Source: Muribaculaceae bacterium Isolate-104 (HZI) (GTDB lineage: Bacteria > Bacteroidota > Bacteroidia > Bacteroidales > Muribaculaceae). Taken from it: a stretch of 61,641 nucleotides of DNA. Position 1 is the stretch's first letter. Every line of letters begins with the position of its first letter. Of the stretch, positions 8,197-17,151 are shown one piece after another. The DNA lies in the NCBI GenBank assembly GCA_003762715.1, contig RIBJ01000044.1, forward strand, positions 1-61,641. Reading direction: 5' to 3'. The notes beneath the pieces are model-generated. The model was given only the letters and a program-made list of their open reading frames with translations. It did no database searches and was not told where the DNA came from. The position numbers were made by a program, and so were the translations under genes.

Positions 8197-9564
8197 ATGG
8201 CTATGGACTCAAAGAAATTCTTGCTGCAAGAAAAAGACATACCCACGGCATGGTTCAACATCATACCGGAAATGCCCACAAAACCGCGCCCGATGTTAGA
8301 CCCGGCTACAAAAAAGCCGCTGACAGCAGAGGACTTATACCCGCTGCTCTCTCAGGAAGCCGCAAACCAGGAGATGAACACAACAGACTCCTGGATTGAA
8401 ATTCCGGAACAGGTGCGCGACATATACAAAATATGGCGCCCCACTCCGCTGGTAAGGGCAAGGGGTCTTGAAAAGGCACTCGGCACAAAATGCCGCATAT
8501 ACTTCAAGAATGAAAGTGTGAGTCCGGTAGGCTCGCATAAGCTGAACTCCGCCATTCCGCAGGCTTACTACTGCAAGCAGCAGGGTGTCACCAATATAAC
8601 AACCGAAACCGGAGCCGGACAATGGGGCGCGGCGTTGTCGCTTGCCACAAAAATGTTCGGAATAGACCTCGCCGTGTACATGGTCAAGATTTCCTACAAC
8701 CAGAAGCCTTACCGCCGGTCGATTATGCAGACCTACGGCGCCGAGGTTGTAGCCTCGCCGAGCATGTCCACCAAAGCAGGCCGCAAAATCATAACCGACC
8801 ACCCCAATCACCAGGGCTCGCTCGGCACCGCAATAAGCGAGGCGGTGGAACTTGCCATAAGCACCCCCAACTGCAAATACGCCCTCGGCTCTGTGATGAA
8901 CCATGTGGCGCTGCACCAGACTGTAATAGGACTGGAAGCCGAAAAACAGATGGAAATGGCAGGAGACTATCCCGACGTGGTTATCGGATGCTTCGGCGGA
9001 GGCAGCAACTTTTCGGGAATTGCCTTCCCGTTCATGCGTCACAATCTCAGCGGCGATAAATCTACGGAGTTCATTGCCGCCGAACCCTCCTCCTGCCCCA
9101 AGCTCACACGGGGTGTCATACAGTACGACTTCGGTGACGAAGCCGGCTACACGCCTCTTATACCTATGCTCACCCTCGGTCACAACTTCGCTCCGGCAAA
9201 CATCCACGCCGGCGGTCTGCGCTACCACGGAGCAGGCTCTGTTGTAAGCCAGCTCATCTGCGACAACCTCATGACAGCCGTTGACATTCCCCAGCTCGAA
9301 ACATTCGACGCCGCAACTTTGTTTGCCAAAAGCGAAGGCATAATACCCGCCCCTGAAAGCGCCCATGCCATCGCGGCAGCCATACGCCAGGCGCGCAAAG
9401 CCGATGAGGAGGGACGCTCGAAAGTCATTCTTTTCAACCTCTCCGGCCACGGACTCATAGACATGACCTCCTATGACAGATACCTTGCCGGCGACCTTGC
9501 AAACTACGAGCTTACCAACGAGGAAGTGGCAAAAAACATTGCGGACCTTGAGAAGATTATCTGA
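8197..9564 (+). CDS. trpB2: Tryptophan synthase beta-like protein, TrpB2 type
   Basis: PLP enzyme of 455 residues that should condense L-serine with indole to give tryptophan. It belongs to the longer TrpB2 branch rather than TrpB1, judged by length and by the N-terminal extension (about 1-80) before the PLP site. The PLP lysine is in SPVGSHKLNSA (about Lys115), the phosphate-binding loop is CFGGGSNFSG near residue 267, and a HAGGLRYHG motif follows near 346. No trpA or other trp gene is nearby, as usual for TrpB2, which acts without the alpha subunit and may salvage indole, an abundant gut metabolite. The start is set by the promoter at 8166. Confidence 0.92.
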   Translation: MAMDSKKFLLQEKDIPTAWFNIIPEMPTKPRPMLDPATKKPLTAEDLYPLLSQEAANQEMNTTDSWIEIPEQVRDIYKIWRPTPLVRARGLEKALGTKCRIYFKNESVSPVGSHKLNSAIPQAYYCKQQGVTNITTETGAGQWGAALSLATKMFGIDLAVYMVKISYNQKPYRRSIMQTYGAEVVASPSMSTKAGRKIITDHPNHQGSLGTAISEAVELAISTPNCKYALGSVMNHVALHQTVIGLEAEKQMEMAGDYPDVVIGCFGGGSNFSGIAFPFMRHNLSGDKSTEFIAAEPSSCPKLTRGVIQYDFGDEAGYTPLIPMLTLGHNFAPANIHAGGLRYHGAGSVVSQLICDNLMTAVDIPQLETFDAATLFAKSEGIIPAPESAHAIAAAIRQARKADEEGRSKVILFNLSGHGLIDMTSYDRYLAGDLANYELTNEEVAKNIADLEKII

Positions 9565-9644
9565 CGCATCACACCTTTTCCGTTTGTTTTTGTGAAATAC
9601 AATTAAAATACACTGCGCCCCGGTGGCGTGTAATGCTATTTTAC

Positions 9645-9652
9645 TAATTTTG
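9645..9652 (+). promoter_or_regulatory. -7 box of LolD-like gene
   Basis: TAATTTTG matches TAnnTTTG; 38 bases before the ATG at 9691. Confidence 0.55.
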
Positions 9653-9690
9653 CACAACTGTGCGGCAGTCCCGACCGCTGCACATTTGCT

Positions 9691-10359
9691 ATGATTCAGG
9701 TTCGAGACATATCAAAGAGCTTTGACAAGCTGCAGGTGCTGAAAGGGATTGACCTCTCCGTCACTCCCGGCGAAATTGTATCCATTGTCGGGCCAAGCGG
9801 TGCGGGCAAAACCACTTTGCTGCAGATTATAGGCACCCTTGACAAGCCCGATTCAGGCACAGTCGACTTTGACGGTCAGCAGCCGCTACTCATGCCTTCG
9901 AGAAAACTCGCCGCGTTTCGCAACGCCAACATCGGTTTCGTGTTTCAGTTTCACAGACTGCTGCCCGAATTCTCTCTTGAAGAAAATGTAGCCCTGCCGG
10001 CGCTTATCGGAGGCGACGACCGCCGGACAGCTTTTGACAAGGCCCGCAAGCTCATAGGCTACCTCGGACTCACTTCAAGAGCCGACCACAGACCCGCCGA
10101 GCTTTCTGGCGGCGAGCGCCAGAGAGCCGCCGTGGCAAGAGCGCTAGTCATGAATCCCAAGGTGATTCTCGCCGACGAACCCTCAGGCAGCCTCGACTCA
10201 CGAAACAAAGCAGAGCTGCACCGGCTGTTCTTTGACCTGCGACGCGACCTTAACCAGACATTCATCATCGTGACACATGATGAAAACCTCGCCGCCGACA
10301 CCGACAGATGCATCAAGATGGAAGACGGCGCAATAACCGGAATATCAACGAAATATTAA
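9691..10359 (+). CDS. ABC transporter ATPase, LolD/MacB type
   Basis: Cytoplasmic ATPase subunit of 222 residues. Walker [10 protein letters not shown] (about 35-43), Q-loop [13 protein letters not shown], signature LSGGERQR and Walker [13 protein letters not shown] are all intact, followed by the H-loop THDENLA. The compact size and the [21 protein letters not shown] segment place it in the LolD/MacB/FtsE group that serves lipoprotein release or efflux. The permease partner is not next to it; the following gene encodes a lipoprotein 21 bases downstream. Lipoprotein sorting is therefore likely but inferred. Confidence 0.88.
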   Translation: MIQVRDISKSFDKLQVLKGIDLSVTPGEIVSIVGPSGAGKTTLLQIIGTLDKPDSGTVDFDGQQPLLMPSRKLAAFRNANIGFVFQFHRLLPEFSLEENVALPALIGGDDRRTAFDKARKLIGYLGLTSRADHRPAELSGGERQRAAVARALVMNPKVILADEPSGSLDSRNKAELHRLFFDLRRDLNQTFIIVTHDENLAADTDRCIKMEDGAITGISTKY

Positions 10360-10380
10360 AACCAAACTATATTGACAATT

Positions 10381-11049
10381 ATGAAAATCAGCAAGTTACT
10401 TTCCGCAGCGCTCATTGCTGCAAGCTCACTCTCCTTTTCTTCATGCAGCAACGGCAACGACGCGCAGGACTCCTACAATGCAATAGTATTTGTAAACTAC
10501 GAAGGAATAAACGAAGGCTACCATGTATTCAAATATACCGAGCCAAACAAGGACGAATCAATCAACATTCTCTCTCAGGTAAACTTCAACGATACACCCC
10601 CGGCATTAGGCACCCGCGTGATAGGCGTATTCAATGTACCCTACAACATCCAGATTCAGAACAACATGACTCTTGACTGCGTAGGCATCGGCAAGCTCAA
10701 CGCTTCCGGCACTCTCACCTCCGAAACTTTTTCAGGAGGCGTGTCCTTCGGCGCCCAGTTCTACCTCACAAGCGTTTCAAGAGCCGGCGACTACATTGAC
10801 ATTACCGGACTCGCATCTGCTGAAAAATCAAAAATGAGACTGGTTGCCGACGCAAGCACCATGCAGAACGAAAAACCCACCCTGTACCTCATCTACGAAC
10901 TTGAGGCCCCCGAAACAATCGGAAACGGACAATATTTCGCCTCTTTCGACATCTCCCAGATAACACAGAACCCCATGTACACGGGCTTCACTCTGATTAT
11001 CAACAACTCTAACTCTAACGGCGTATCAAACTTCGACTTCTCACTCTGA
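10381..11049 (+). CDS. Hypothetical lipoprotein
   Basis: Lipoprotein of 222 residues with signal peptide and lipobox SFSSCSNG (Cys near residue 24). The mature protein is rich in beta strands (YNAIVFVNYEGI, TRVIGVFNVPYN, FGAQFYLTSV, PTLYLIYELE), and the general layout recalls NigD-like lipoproteins of Bacteroidetes, which is only a resemblance. The start at 10381 (MKISKLL) gives a proper signal sequence; an in-frame ATG nine bases upstream is less likely. It lies in a plus-strand run between the LolD-like ATPase and the DUF3467 gene. Confidence 0.65.
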   Translation: MKISKLLSAALIAASSLSFSSCSNGNDAQDSYNAIVFVNYEGINEGYHVFKYTEPNKDESINILSQVNFNDTPPALGTRVIGVFNVPYNIQIQNNMTLDCVGIGKLNASGTLTSETFSGGVSFGAQFYLTSVSRAGDYIDITGLASAEKSKMRLVADASTMQNEKPTLYLIYELEAPETIGNGQYFASFDISQITQNPMYTGFTLIINNSNSNGVSNFDFSL

Positions 11050-11056
11050 CACAGCC

Positions 11057-11395
11057 ATGAGCAAGCAACCCTCACAGGAAATTAAAATAGAACTCTCTCC
11101 GGAAGTGGCTTCAGGCTGCTACTCCAACCTCGCCGTAATAAACCACGGTCCCTCCGAGTTCTTCCTTGACTTCATTGCCCTCGCTCCGAACATGCCTCAG
11201 GCAAAAGTGCAGAGCAGAGTGATAATGACTCCTGAAAACGCCAAAAACCTCCTCTTCGCGCTTTCCGACAACATAAGAAAGTACGAGGCTATGTTCGGCG
11301 AAATCAAACCCGTAACCCCGCGCACTCCCGCAAACGGAGGCAACACTCCTGACGGAGAGATTCCAAACCCCTTCATCTCAGGAGGAAACGCCTGA
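11057..11395 (+). CDS. DUF3467 protein
   Basis: Small soluble protein of 112 residues of the DUF3467 family, common in Bacteroidetes. The pattern IKIELSPEVASGCYSNLAVINHGPSEFFLDFIALAP followed by VQSRVIMTPENAKNLLFALSDNIRKYEAMFG covers the whole domain. The tail after residue 87 is a proline-rich spacer. No biochemical role is established. It sits seven bases after the lipoprotein stop and 33 bases before cysS, so it may be co-transcribed with both. Confidence 0.9.
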   Translation: MSKQPSQEIKIELSPEVASGCYSNLAVINHGPSEFFLDFIALAPNMPQAKVQSRVIMTPENAKNLLFALSDNIRKYEAMFGEIKPVTPRTPANGGNTPDGEIPNPFISGGNA

Positions 11396-11428
11396 CAAAG
11401 GCATCCCCTCACCCCCAACCACCAGACA

Positions 11429-12919
11429 ATGAAACCCAACAACCTCACCATCTACAACTCCCTCTCCCGCAACAAAGAGACATTCACGCCGCTTCATCCC
11501 GGCAAAGTGGGTCTGTACGTCTGCGGGCCGACAGTCTACGGCGACGGACACCTCGGACACGCCCGACCCGCCATTACTTTCGACATCCTGTTCAGATACC
11601 TCACCCACCTCGGCTACAAAGTCAGGTATGTGCGCAACATAACAGATGTAGGACACCTTGAGCACGACGCCGACGAAGGTGAGGACAAAATCGCTAAAAA
11701 AGCACGCATTGAACAGCTTGAACCCATGGAAGTGGTGCAGTACTACCTCAACCGCTACCACAAAGCCATGGACAAGCTCAATGTGCTGCCGCCGTCCATA
11801 GAGCCGCACGCGTCCGGTCACATCATAGAGCAGATTGAATACATCAAACGCATTCTTGATGCCGGCTACGCTTACGAAAGCGAAGGCTCCGTTTACTTCG
11901 ATGTGCCAAAGTACAACGCCGACCACAACTACGGCAAGCTATCAGGCAGAAACATCGAGGAGCTCCTCGCTACCACACGCGCTCTTGACGGACAGTCCGA
12001 GAAGCACAACCCCACCGACTTCGCCCTCTGGAAAAAAGCCGCGCCCGAACACATAATGCACTGGCAAAGCCCCTGGAGCGACGGCTTTCCCGGCTGGCAC
12101 CTCGAATGCTCGGTGATGAGCGAGAAATACCTCGGCGAGACATTTGACATCCACGGCGGCGGAATGGACCTCAAATTTCCTCACCACGAATGCGAGATTG
12201 CCCAGTCTGTGGCGCATAACGGACACGATGCCGTGCGCTACTGGATGCACAACAACATGATTACAATCAACGGGCAGAAAATGGGCAAATCGCTCGGCAA
12301 CTTCATCACTCTTGACGAGTTCTTCTCCGGCAGCCACCCACTCCTCGACCAGCCGTACTCGCCGATGACAGTGCGCTTCTTCATTCTTCAGGCTCACTAC
12401 CGCGGCACTGTCGACTTCAGCAACGACGCGCTCAAAGGTGCCGAAAAAGCTATCCAGAGACTCCTCGACAGCTACCGCCGCATTGCAGCCCTGAAACCCT
12501 CAGCCACCTCCGGCACCGACATTGCTCAGCTCGAAGCAAAATGCTACGAAGCCATGGACGACGACCTGAACACCCCGGTTGTAATAGCAACCCTGTTCGA
12601 AGCCGCGTCAGTCATAAACAAAATCAACGACGGCTCCCTGTCCGCCACCCAGGCAGACATCGACGCACTCAAAAGCCTGTTCTCCACATTCCTGTTCTCC
12701 ATACTCGGCATAATGCCCGAAACTGCCGCCGCCACACAAGGCGACTCCTCGGCTCTCGCCCCTTATGAGAAAGCAGTAGACCTGCTCCTTGAAGTGCGCG
12801 CAAAAGCCAAAGCCGCGAAAGACTGGGCTACAAGCGACCTCATCCGCGACCGCCTGAACGAAGCCGGCTTCGATGTCAAAGACACCAAGGACGGATTTGA
12901 ATGGTCGGTGAGACACTGA
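11429..12919 (+). CDS. cysS: Cysteinyl-tRNA synthetase
   Basis: Class I aminoacyl-tRNA synthetase of 496 residues that charges tRNA-Cys. The HIGH motif appears as His41-Leu-Gly-His44 after the zinc cysteine in [10 protein letters not shown], the remaining zinc ligands are in [12 protein letters not shown] and HHECEIAQS, and the KMSKS loop is KMGKS in [12 protein letters not shown] near residue 285. The C-terminal DALR-type helical region follows. Length is normal. It is followed closely by the YfhO gene, which starts 32 bases after the cysS stop. Confidence 0.97.
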   Translation: MKPNNLTIYNSLSRNKETFTPLHPGKVGLYVCGPTVYGDGHLGHARPAITFDILFRYLTHLGYKVRYVRNITDVGHLEHDADEGEDKIAKKARIEQLEPMEVVQYYLNRYHKAMDKLNVLPPSIEPHASGHIIEQIEYIKRILDAGYAYESEGSVYFDVPKYNADHNYGKLSGRNIEELLATTRALDGQSEKHNPTDFALWKKAAPEHIMHWQSPWSDGFPGWHLECSVMSEKYLGETFDIHGGGMDLKFPHHECEIAQSVAHNGHDAVRYWMHNNMITINGQKMGKSLGNFITLDEFFSGSHPLLDQPYSPMTVRFFILQAHYRGTVDFSNDALKGAEKAIQRLLDSYRRIAALKPSATSGTDIAQLEAKCYEAMDDDLNTPVVIATLFEAASVINKINDGSLSATQADIDALKSLFSTFLFSILGIMPETAAATQGDSSALAPYEKAVDLLLEVRAKAKAAKDWATSDLIRDRLNEAGFDVKDTKDGFEWSVRH

Positions 12920-12951
12920 CCGCCCGCCTCCTACCCCACACACTCCCGATC

Positions 12952-15522
12952 ATGGACAAGCTCAGAAAATTCATCACAAGCAGCCGATTTGTCGGCACCG
13001 TAATTTCCGTAATAGCAATTGCCGCAATTGCGTTTATCTACTTCTACCCCGATGCAGCCCAGGGCAACCAGCTGCGCCAGCACGACATGCAGCAGGGCAC
13101 AGCCATCGGACAAGAAGCCAAGCTGTTCCATGAAGCCACCGGCGAAACAACCCGCTGGACAAACTCACTCTTCTCCGGAATGCCCACATTCCAGATTTCA
13201 CCGTCGTACCCATCCGACTCCCTGTTCTCCTGGCTCAACACCATCTTCGGACTCGGACTCCCCAACCCCGCAAACCTCCTTGCCATGATGATGCTCGGAT
13301 TTTTCATCCTGCTCATGGCAATGAAAATGCGCTGGTATGTGGCACTGCTCGGAGCAATAGCCTACGGATTCTCCTCCTACTTCATTATTATAATAGGTGC
13401 CGGACACATCTGGAAATTCGTGGTACTCGCCTACATCCCCCCCACAATAGCGGGACTCATACTCTGCTACCGGGGAAGACTCATTGCCGGAGCCGCGCTC
13501 ACCGCGCTCTTCTCCATGCTCCAGATAAGCAACAACCATGTACAGATGAGCTACTACTTCCTCTTTGTCATGGTCGGGCTGTCACTGGCATTCCTCGCAA
13601 AAGCGATAAAACGGCACACACTGCGCAAATGGTGCGTGGCTACCCTCGTTCTCGCCATTGCCGGGGCGCTCGGCGTAACAGCCAACCTCCCCAACCTCTA
13701 CAACACCTACGAGTACTCCCGCCACACAATGCGCGGAGGTCACAGCGAGCTCAACCGCGGCGAAGCATCCCCCTCCGCCACCGACGGGCTTGACCGCGAC
13801 TACATCACCCAGTACAGCTACGGCACAGCCGAAACTCTGTCACTCCTCATTCCCGACATAAAAGGCGGAGCTTCCAACAAACCCGAAAAGGGGCAAAACA
13901 ACATCCTCTCGCTCTCATCGCTCCCCAAAGCCAAAGAAATGGCTGCTTCCGGCGAACTCGCTCCCATGGAGTCGCAGTACCTCGATTTCATCAGCCAGTA
14001 CTTCGGCGAACCCGAAGGCACAAACGGACCCGTTTACGTCGGAGCGCTCGTCTGCGCCCTCTTCCTCCTCGGATGCGTAATAGTCAAAGGTCCCCTCAAA
14101 TGGGCGCTCCTCACCCTCACAATCCTCTCCATACTCCTCGCCCTCGGACGCAACTGCATGTGGCTCACCGACCTGATGATAGACTACATGCCGATGTACT
14201 CACGCTTCCGCACCGTAGAGTCAATACTCGTAATAGCCGAATTCACAATGCCCCTGCTCGCAGCCATGACCATGCAGAAAACAGTCACGAACCGCGACAA
14301 ATGGCACACATGGCGCAAACCGTTCTTCTGGACATTCGGCATCACAGCCGCAATATGCCTCCTCGCAGCCGTGGCTCCCGGCATGTTCGGCTCAGCGATT
14401 ACCGACGGCGACAGGCAGATTGACACCATCCTATCCCAGCAGCTCGCCGCACAAGGCTACGACTCCGCCGCAATACAGTCGTTCAGCCTCTCCAACCCGC
14501 GCATATACAACGCAGTGGAGTCTCTGCGCCACTCCATGGTCAAAGCCGACGCACTGCGCAGCCTCCTCTTCCTCACGGCTGGTGGCGCGCTGCTCTTGCT
14601 CTACTTCCGCCGCAAGCTCTCCGCAGCTCCCGCAGTACTCGCATGCGCCGCACTGATACTCGCCGACCTGTACACTGTCGACAAACGCTACCTCGACACA
14701 CAGTCATTCCTCCCGCGACAGCTCGCGCAGGAAGACCCCTTCCCCCTGACCGCCGCCGACCGCACCATACTCGCCGACACCGCCGCCAACTACCGCGTCA
14801 TGGACATACCCCGCTTCTGGCAGGCGGCGCCATCCTACCGCCACAAGGCTATCGGCGGCTACCACGCAGCCAAACTCACACGCTACCAGGACATCATCGA
14901 CACCCACCTCGCCAACTTCCTGTCCGGCACACAGACCGATGCCGACTGGAACGTGCTCAACATGCTCAACGCCCGCTACATCATCGACCCCAACCGCTCG
15001 GCGCTCTTCAACCCCGAAGCCTTCGGCAACGCATGGCTCGTCGACTCACTCACATTCGCCGACGGTCCTGACGCCGAAATGGCGGCTCTCTCCCTCATAC
15101 CCGTGCGCACAGCCGCTGTAGCCGACAAAGCATTCGCCGAAACACTCGCCCCGCCCACACCCACATCGCCCGGCGACACCATTTTCGAAACATCATACGC
15201 CCCTAACCGGCTCACATACCACACATCGGCGGCAGCTCCCGCCCTCGCGGTATTCTCCGAAGTCTACTTCCCCTGGGGCTGGCACGCCACTGTCGACGGC
15301 ACACCGGTAGACATTGCCCGCGTAAACTATATACTCCGCGCAATAAACATACCCGCCGGACAGCACACAGTGGAAATGTGGTTCGACCCCACCTCGCTCA
15401 AAACAACCACTACCGCTGCCACAACCGCCATTATAATCATCTACCTCCTCGCCCTCGCAGGCATCGCCACAGCCATACTACGCTACAACGGCAAGAAAGA
15501 TGAAACCGGCAGCATGGCTTAA
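12952..15522 (+). CDS. YfhO-family polytopic membrane protein
   Basis: Integral membrane protein of 856 residues. The N-terminal two thirds holds a dozen or more hydrophobic helices typical of YfhO/GT-C-like proteins; a large loop follows (about 580-790), with a last helix near 820-840 (TTTAATTAIIIIYLLALAGIATAIL). Segments such as VFSEVYFPWGWHATVDGTPVDIARVNYILRAI are the usual C-terminal YfhO signature. In Firmicutes YfhO helps glycosylate lipoteichoic acid; in Bacteroidetes the acceptor is unknown. The start is the ATG at 12952 (MDKLRKFITS); the longer frame overlaps cysS. The coding strand is very rich in C, like its neighbours. Confidence 0.85.
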   Translation: MDKLRKFITSSRFVGTVISVIAIAAIAFIYFYPDAAQGNQLRQHDMQQGTAIGQEAKLFHEATGETTRWTNSLFSGMPTFQISPSYPSDSLFSWLNTIFGLGLPNPANLLAMMMLGFFILLMAMKMRWYVALLGAIAYGFSSYFIIIIGAGHIWKFVVLAYIPPTIAGLILCYRGRLIAGAALTALFSMLQISNNHVQMSYYFLFVMVGLSLAFLAKAIKRHTLRKWCVATLVLAIAGALGVTANLPNLYNTYEYSRHTMRGGHSELNRGEASPSATDGLDRDYITQYSYGTAETLSLLIPDIKGGASNKPEKGQNNILSLSSLPKAKEMAASGELAPMESQYLDFISQYFGEPEGTNGPVYVGALVCALFLLGCVIVKGPLKWALLTLTILSILLALGRNCMWLTDLMIDYMPMYSRFRTVESILVIAEFTMPLLAAMTMQKTVTNRDKWHTWRKPFFWTFGITAAICLLAAVAPGMFGSAITDGDRQIDTILSQQLAAQGYDSAAIQSFSLSNPRIYNAVESLRHSMVKADALRSLLFLTAGGALLLLYFRRKLSAAPAVLACAALILADLYTVDKRYLDTQSFLPRQLAQEDPFPLTAADRTILADTAANYRVMDIPRFWQAAPSYRHKAIGGYHAAKLTRYQDIIDTHLANFLSGTQTDADWNVLNMLNARYIIDPNRSALFNPEAFGNAWLVDSLTFADGPDAEMAALSLIPVRTAAVADKAFAETLAPPTPTSPGDTIFETSYAPNRLTYHTSAAAPALAVFSEVYFPWGWHATVDGTPVDIARVNYILRAINIPAGQHTVEMWFDPTSLKTTTTAATTAIIIIYLLALAGIATAILRYNGKKDETGSMA

Positions 15523-16018
15523 AACCCTCGCCTCGATACCGAAGCGCGCCTGGCGCTCACGCGGATTCGGCATACACTCCCCGTTCGCCTTCCGCTTCGT
15601 CACCACCGTGCTCCGTTGCGACGCATCCTATTACGCATACTCACTCATCGGCAACTCTCCCCACGACCGGCGCCTGTATCGCGTACTGCTCCATCTCGCA
15701 CCCTCCGCAGTGGTGCGCTCCGGTCCACTCTCCCACACCCAGCACACCGCAATCGACACCGCACTCTCCCACACCGAAGCCCGCCCACTGCGCCACAAAG
15801 CCGTCATAGTACCCCCCGAAGCCATTGTGGGCATTGCCTACCTCCGCCGCATACTCGCCGACGGCGGATGCGTCATATTCACCGACCTGCGCAACCCCGC
15901 CTCAGCCGAAATACTCGACGCCACCGCACAGTGCGGCATGACATTCCGTGGACTGCGCATGGGCATCATAGTAGGCGACAGCTCGCTCCCCCGCCAGCAA
16001 TTCAACATCCTCATCTGA
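15500..16018 (+). CDS. Degenerate SAM-methyltransferase-like protein lacking the SAM site
   Basis: Protein of 172 residues that keeps the two ends of a Bacteroidetes class I methyltransferase family but not its core. The N-terminus RGFGIHSPFAFRFVTTVL and the C-terminus GLRMGIIVGDSSLPRQQFNI match the usual ends (an RGxGIHSPFA start and a GLP-x-QHF-x-I finish). Between them about 70-80 residues are missing relative to the ~240-residue family, including the glycine-rich loop that binds S-adenosylmethionine. Catalysis is therefore unlikely. It overlaps the YfhO gene by 23 bases, and its TGA stop overlaps the ATG of xerD, so the three are translationally coupled. Confidence 0.6.
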   Translation: MKPAAWLKTLASIPKRAWRSRGFGIHSPFAFRFVTTVLRCDASYYAYSLIGNSPHDRRLYRVLLHLAPSAVVRSGPLSHTQHTAIDTALSHTEARPLRHKAVIVPPEAIVGIAYLRRILADGGCVIFTDLRNPASAEILDATAQCGMTFRGLRMGIIVGDSSLPRQQFNILI

Positions 16019-16923
16019 TGTCTCCCGAATACTCCGACGCTATAGACGCCTACGATGCCCACCTGCTCCTCGAGCGCGGACTCAGCGACAACACACGCAC
16101 AGCCTACGCCCAGGACATCACACGCCTCGCCGCCCACCTCTCAGATCTCGACATAGCTCCCGACAGCGTTACCGTCAACCACCTCCGCGCATTCTGCGCC
16201 GACCTCCACGACCTCGGCATCGCTCCCCGCTCACAAGCACGCATGGTGTCAGCTTTCAAATCATTCTTCGCATTCCTCAAATTCAACGGCACCATCACCC
16301 AAAACCCCACCGCACTCCTCGAAACCCCGCGCATTGGCCTGCACCTGCCCGAAGTGCTCTCCGTTGCCGAAATAGACGCGCTTATAAACGCAATACCCGC
16401 CGATAGCGCCGAAGCCACCCGCAACCGCGCCATTATAGAAACCCTCTACAGCTGCGGACTCCGAGTGTCAGAGCTCACCTCGCTCCAGATAGGGCGACTC
16501 TTTCTCGACGACGGCTACATAGTAGTGTCAGGCAAAGGATCAAAAGAACGCATAGTACCCATATCACTCCCCGCAATAGCAGCCATACGCCAATACCTTG
16601 ACGAACGCACCCACCTGCCCGTAGCACCCGGCGAAGAACACATACTCTTTCTCAACAGACGCGGCTCACAGCTCACACGCCAGATGATATTCACAATAAT
16701 TCGCCGCCTCGCCGCCCAAGCCGGAATACTCAAAACCATCTCACCCCACACACTCCGCCACTCCTTCGCCACACACCTCCTTGAAGGAGGAGCCAACCTC
16801 AGGGCAATCCAGCAGATGCTCGGACACGAAAGCATAGCCACCACCGAAATATACATACACCTCGACCGCTCCATGCTTCGTGACGAAATACTGCAGCACC
16901 ACCCCCGCAACACACGCCGCTGA
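16018..16923 (+). CDS. xerD: Tyrosine recombinase XerD
   Basis: Site-specific recombinase of 301 residues that resolves chromosome dimers at dif together with XerC. The N-terminal SAM-like core-binding domain (about 5-90) is followed by the catalytic domain with Arg in CGLRVSELTSL, Lys in SGKGSKERIVPI, the HxxR box HTLRHSFATHLLEGG, the second His in LGHESIATTEIYIHLD and the nucleophile Tyr in the same segment. The start is the ATG at 16018, one base into the preceding stop codon. Size and position in a housekeeping run argue for the chromosomal XerD rather than a mobile-element integrase. Confidence 0.93.
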   Translation: MSPEYSDAIDAYDAHLLLERGLSDNTRTAYAQDITRLAAHLSDLDIAPDSVTVNHLRAFCADLHDLGIAPRSQARMVSAFKSFFAFLKFNGTITQNPTALLETPRIGLHLPEVLSVAEIDALINAIPADSAEATRNRAIIETLYSCGLRVSELTSLQIGRLFLDDGYIVVSGKGSKERIVPISLPAIAAIRQYLDERTHLPVAPGEEHILFLNRRGSQLTRQMIFTIIRRLAAQAGILKTISPHTLRHSFATHLLEGGANLRAIQQMLGHESIATTEIYIHLDRSMLRDEILQHHPRNTRR

Positions 16924-16986
16924 CACATCCCCCCACACAAAACACACAAACCCACGAATTTCTGCCGCAAAATTATGTTTTATAAC

Positions 16987-17012
16987 ATATATGCGCTCTT
17001 CTGCGCATATAT
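16987..17012. repeat. 10-bp perfect inverted repeat upstream of susC
   Basis: Arms ATATATGCGC and GCGCATATAT separated by six bases, with no T-run. It lies between xerD and the susC promoter, 46 bases before the -7 box, so it may be an operator or a weak terminator. The rest of the 228-base gap shows only the promoter. Confidence 0.55.
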
Positions 17013-17058
17013 TAACATCTTTTAACCCCTCCCCGGAAATATTCACGCCACTTTAGAT

Positions 17059-17066
17059 TATATTTG
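17059..17066 (+). promoter_or_regulatory. -7 box of susC-like gene
   Basis: TATATTTG matches TAnnTTTG; it leaves a leader of about 80 bases before the ATG at 17152. Confidence 0.55.
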
Positions 17067-17151
17067 CAAAACATTTGTGCAAAACCCGCTGTCGGGCATC
17101 CTCCCGGCAACGGTTTTTAACCTTAATTTTTTAACCTAATCCCTATTTGAG

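Noticed and set aside
8335-9657. 440-residue minus-strand reading opposite trpB2
   Set aside because: Antisense shadow of a well-conserved gene.
16223-16537. Very long plus-strand readings in the C-rich 11-17 kb region
   Set aside because: Strong C bias in third codon positions keeps shadow frames open; only frames with family motifs were kept.
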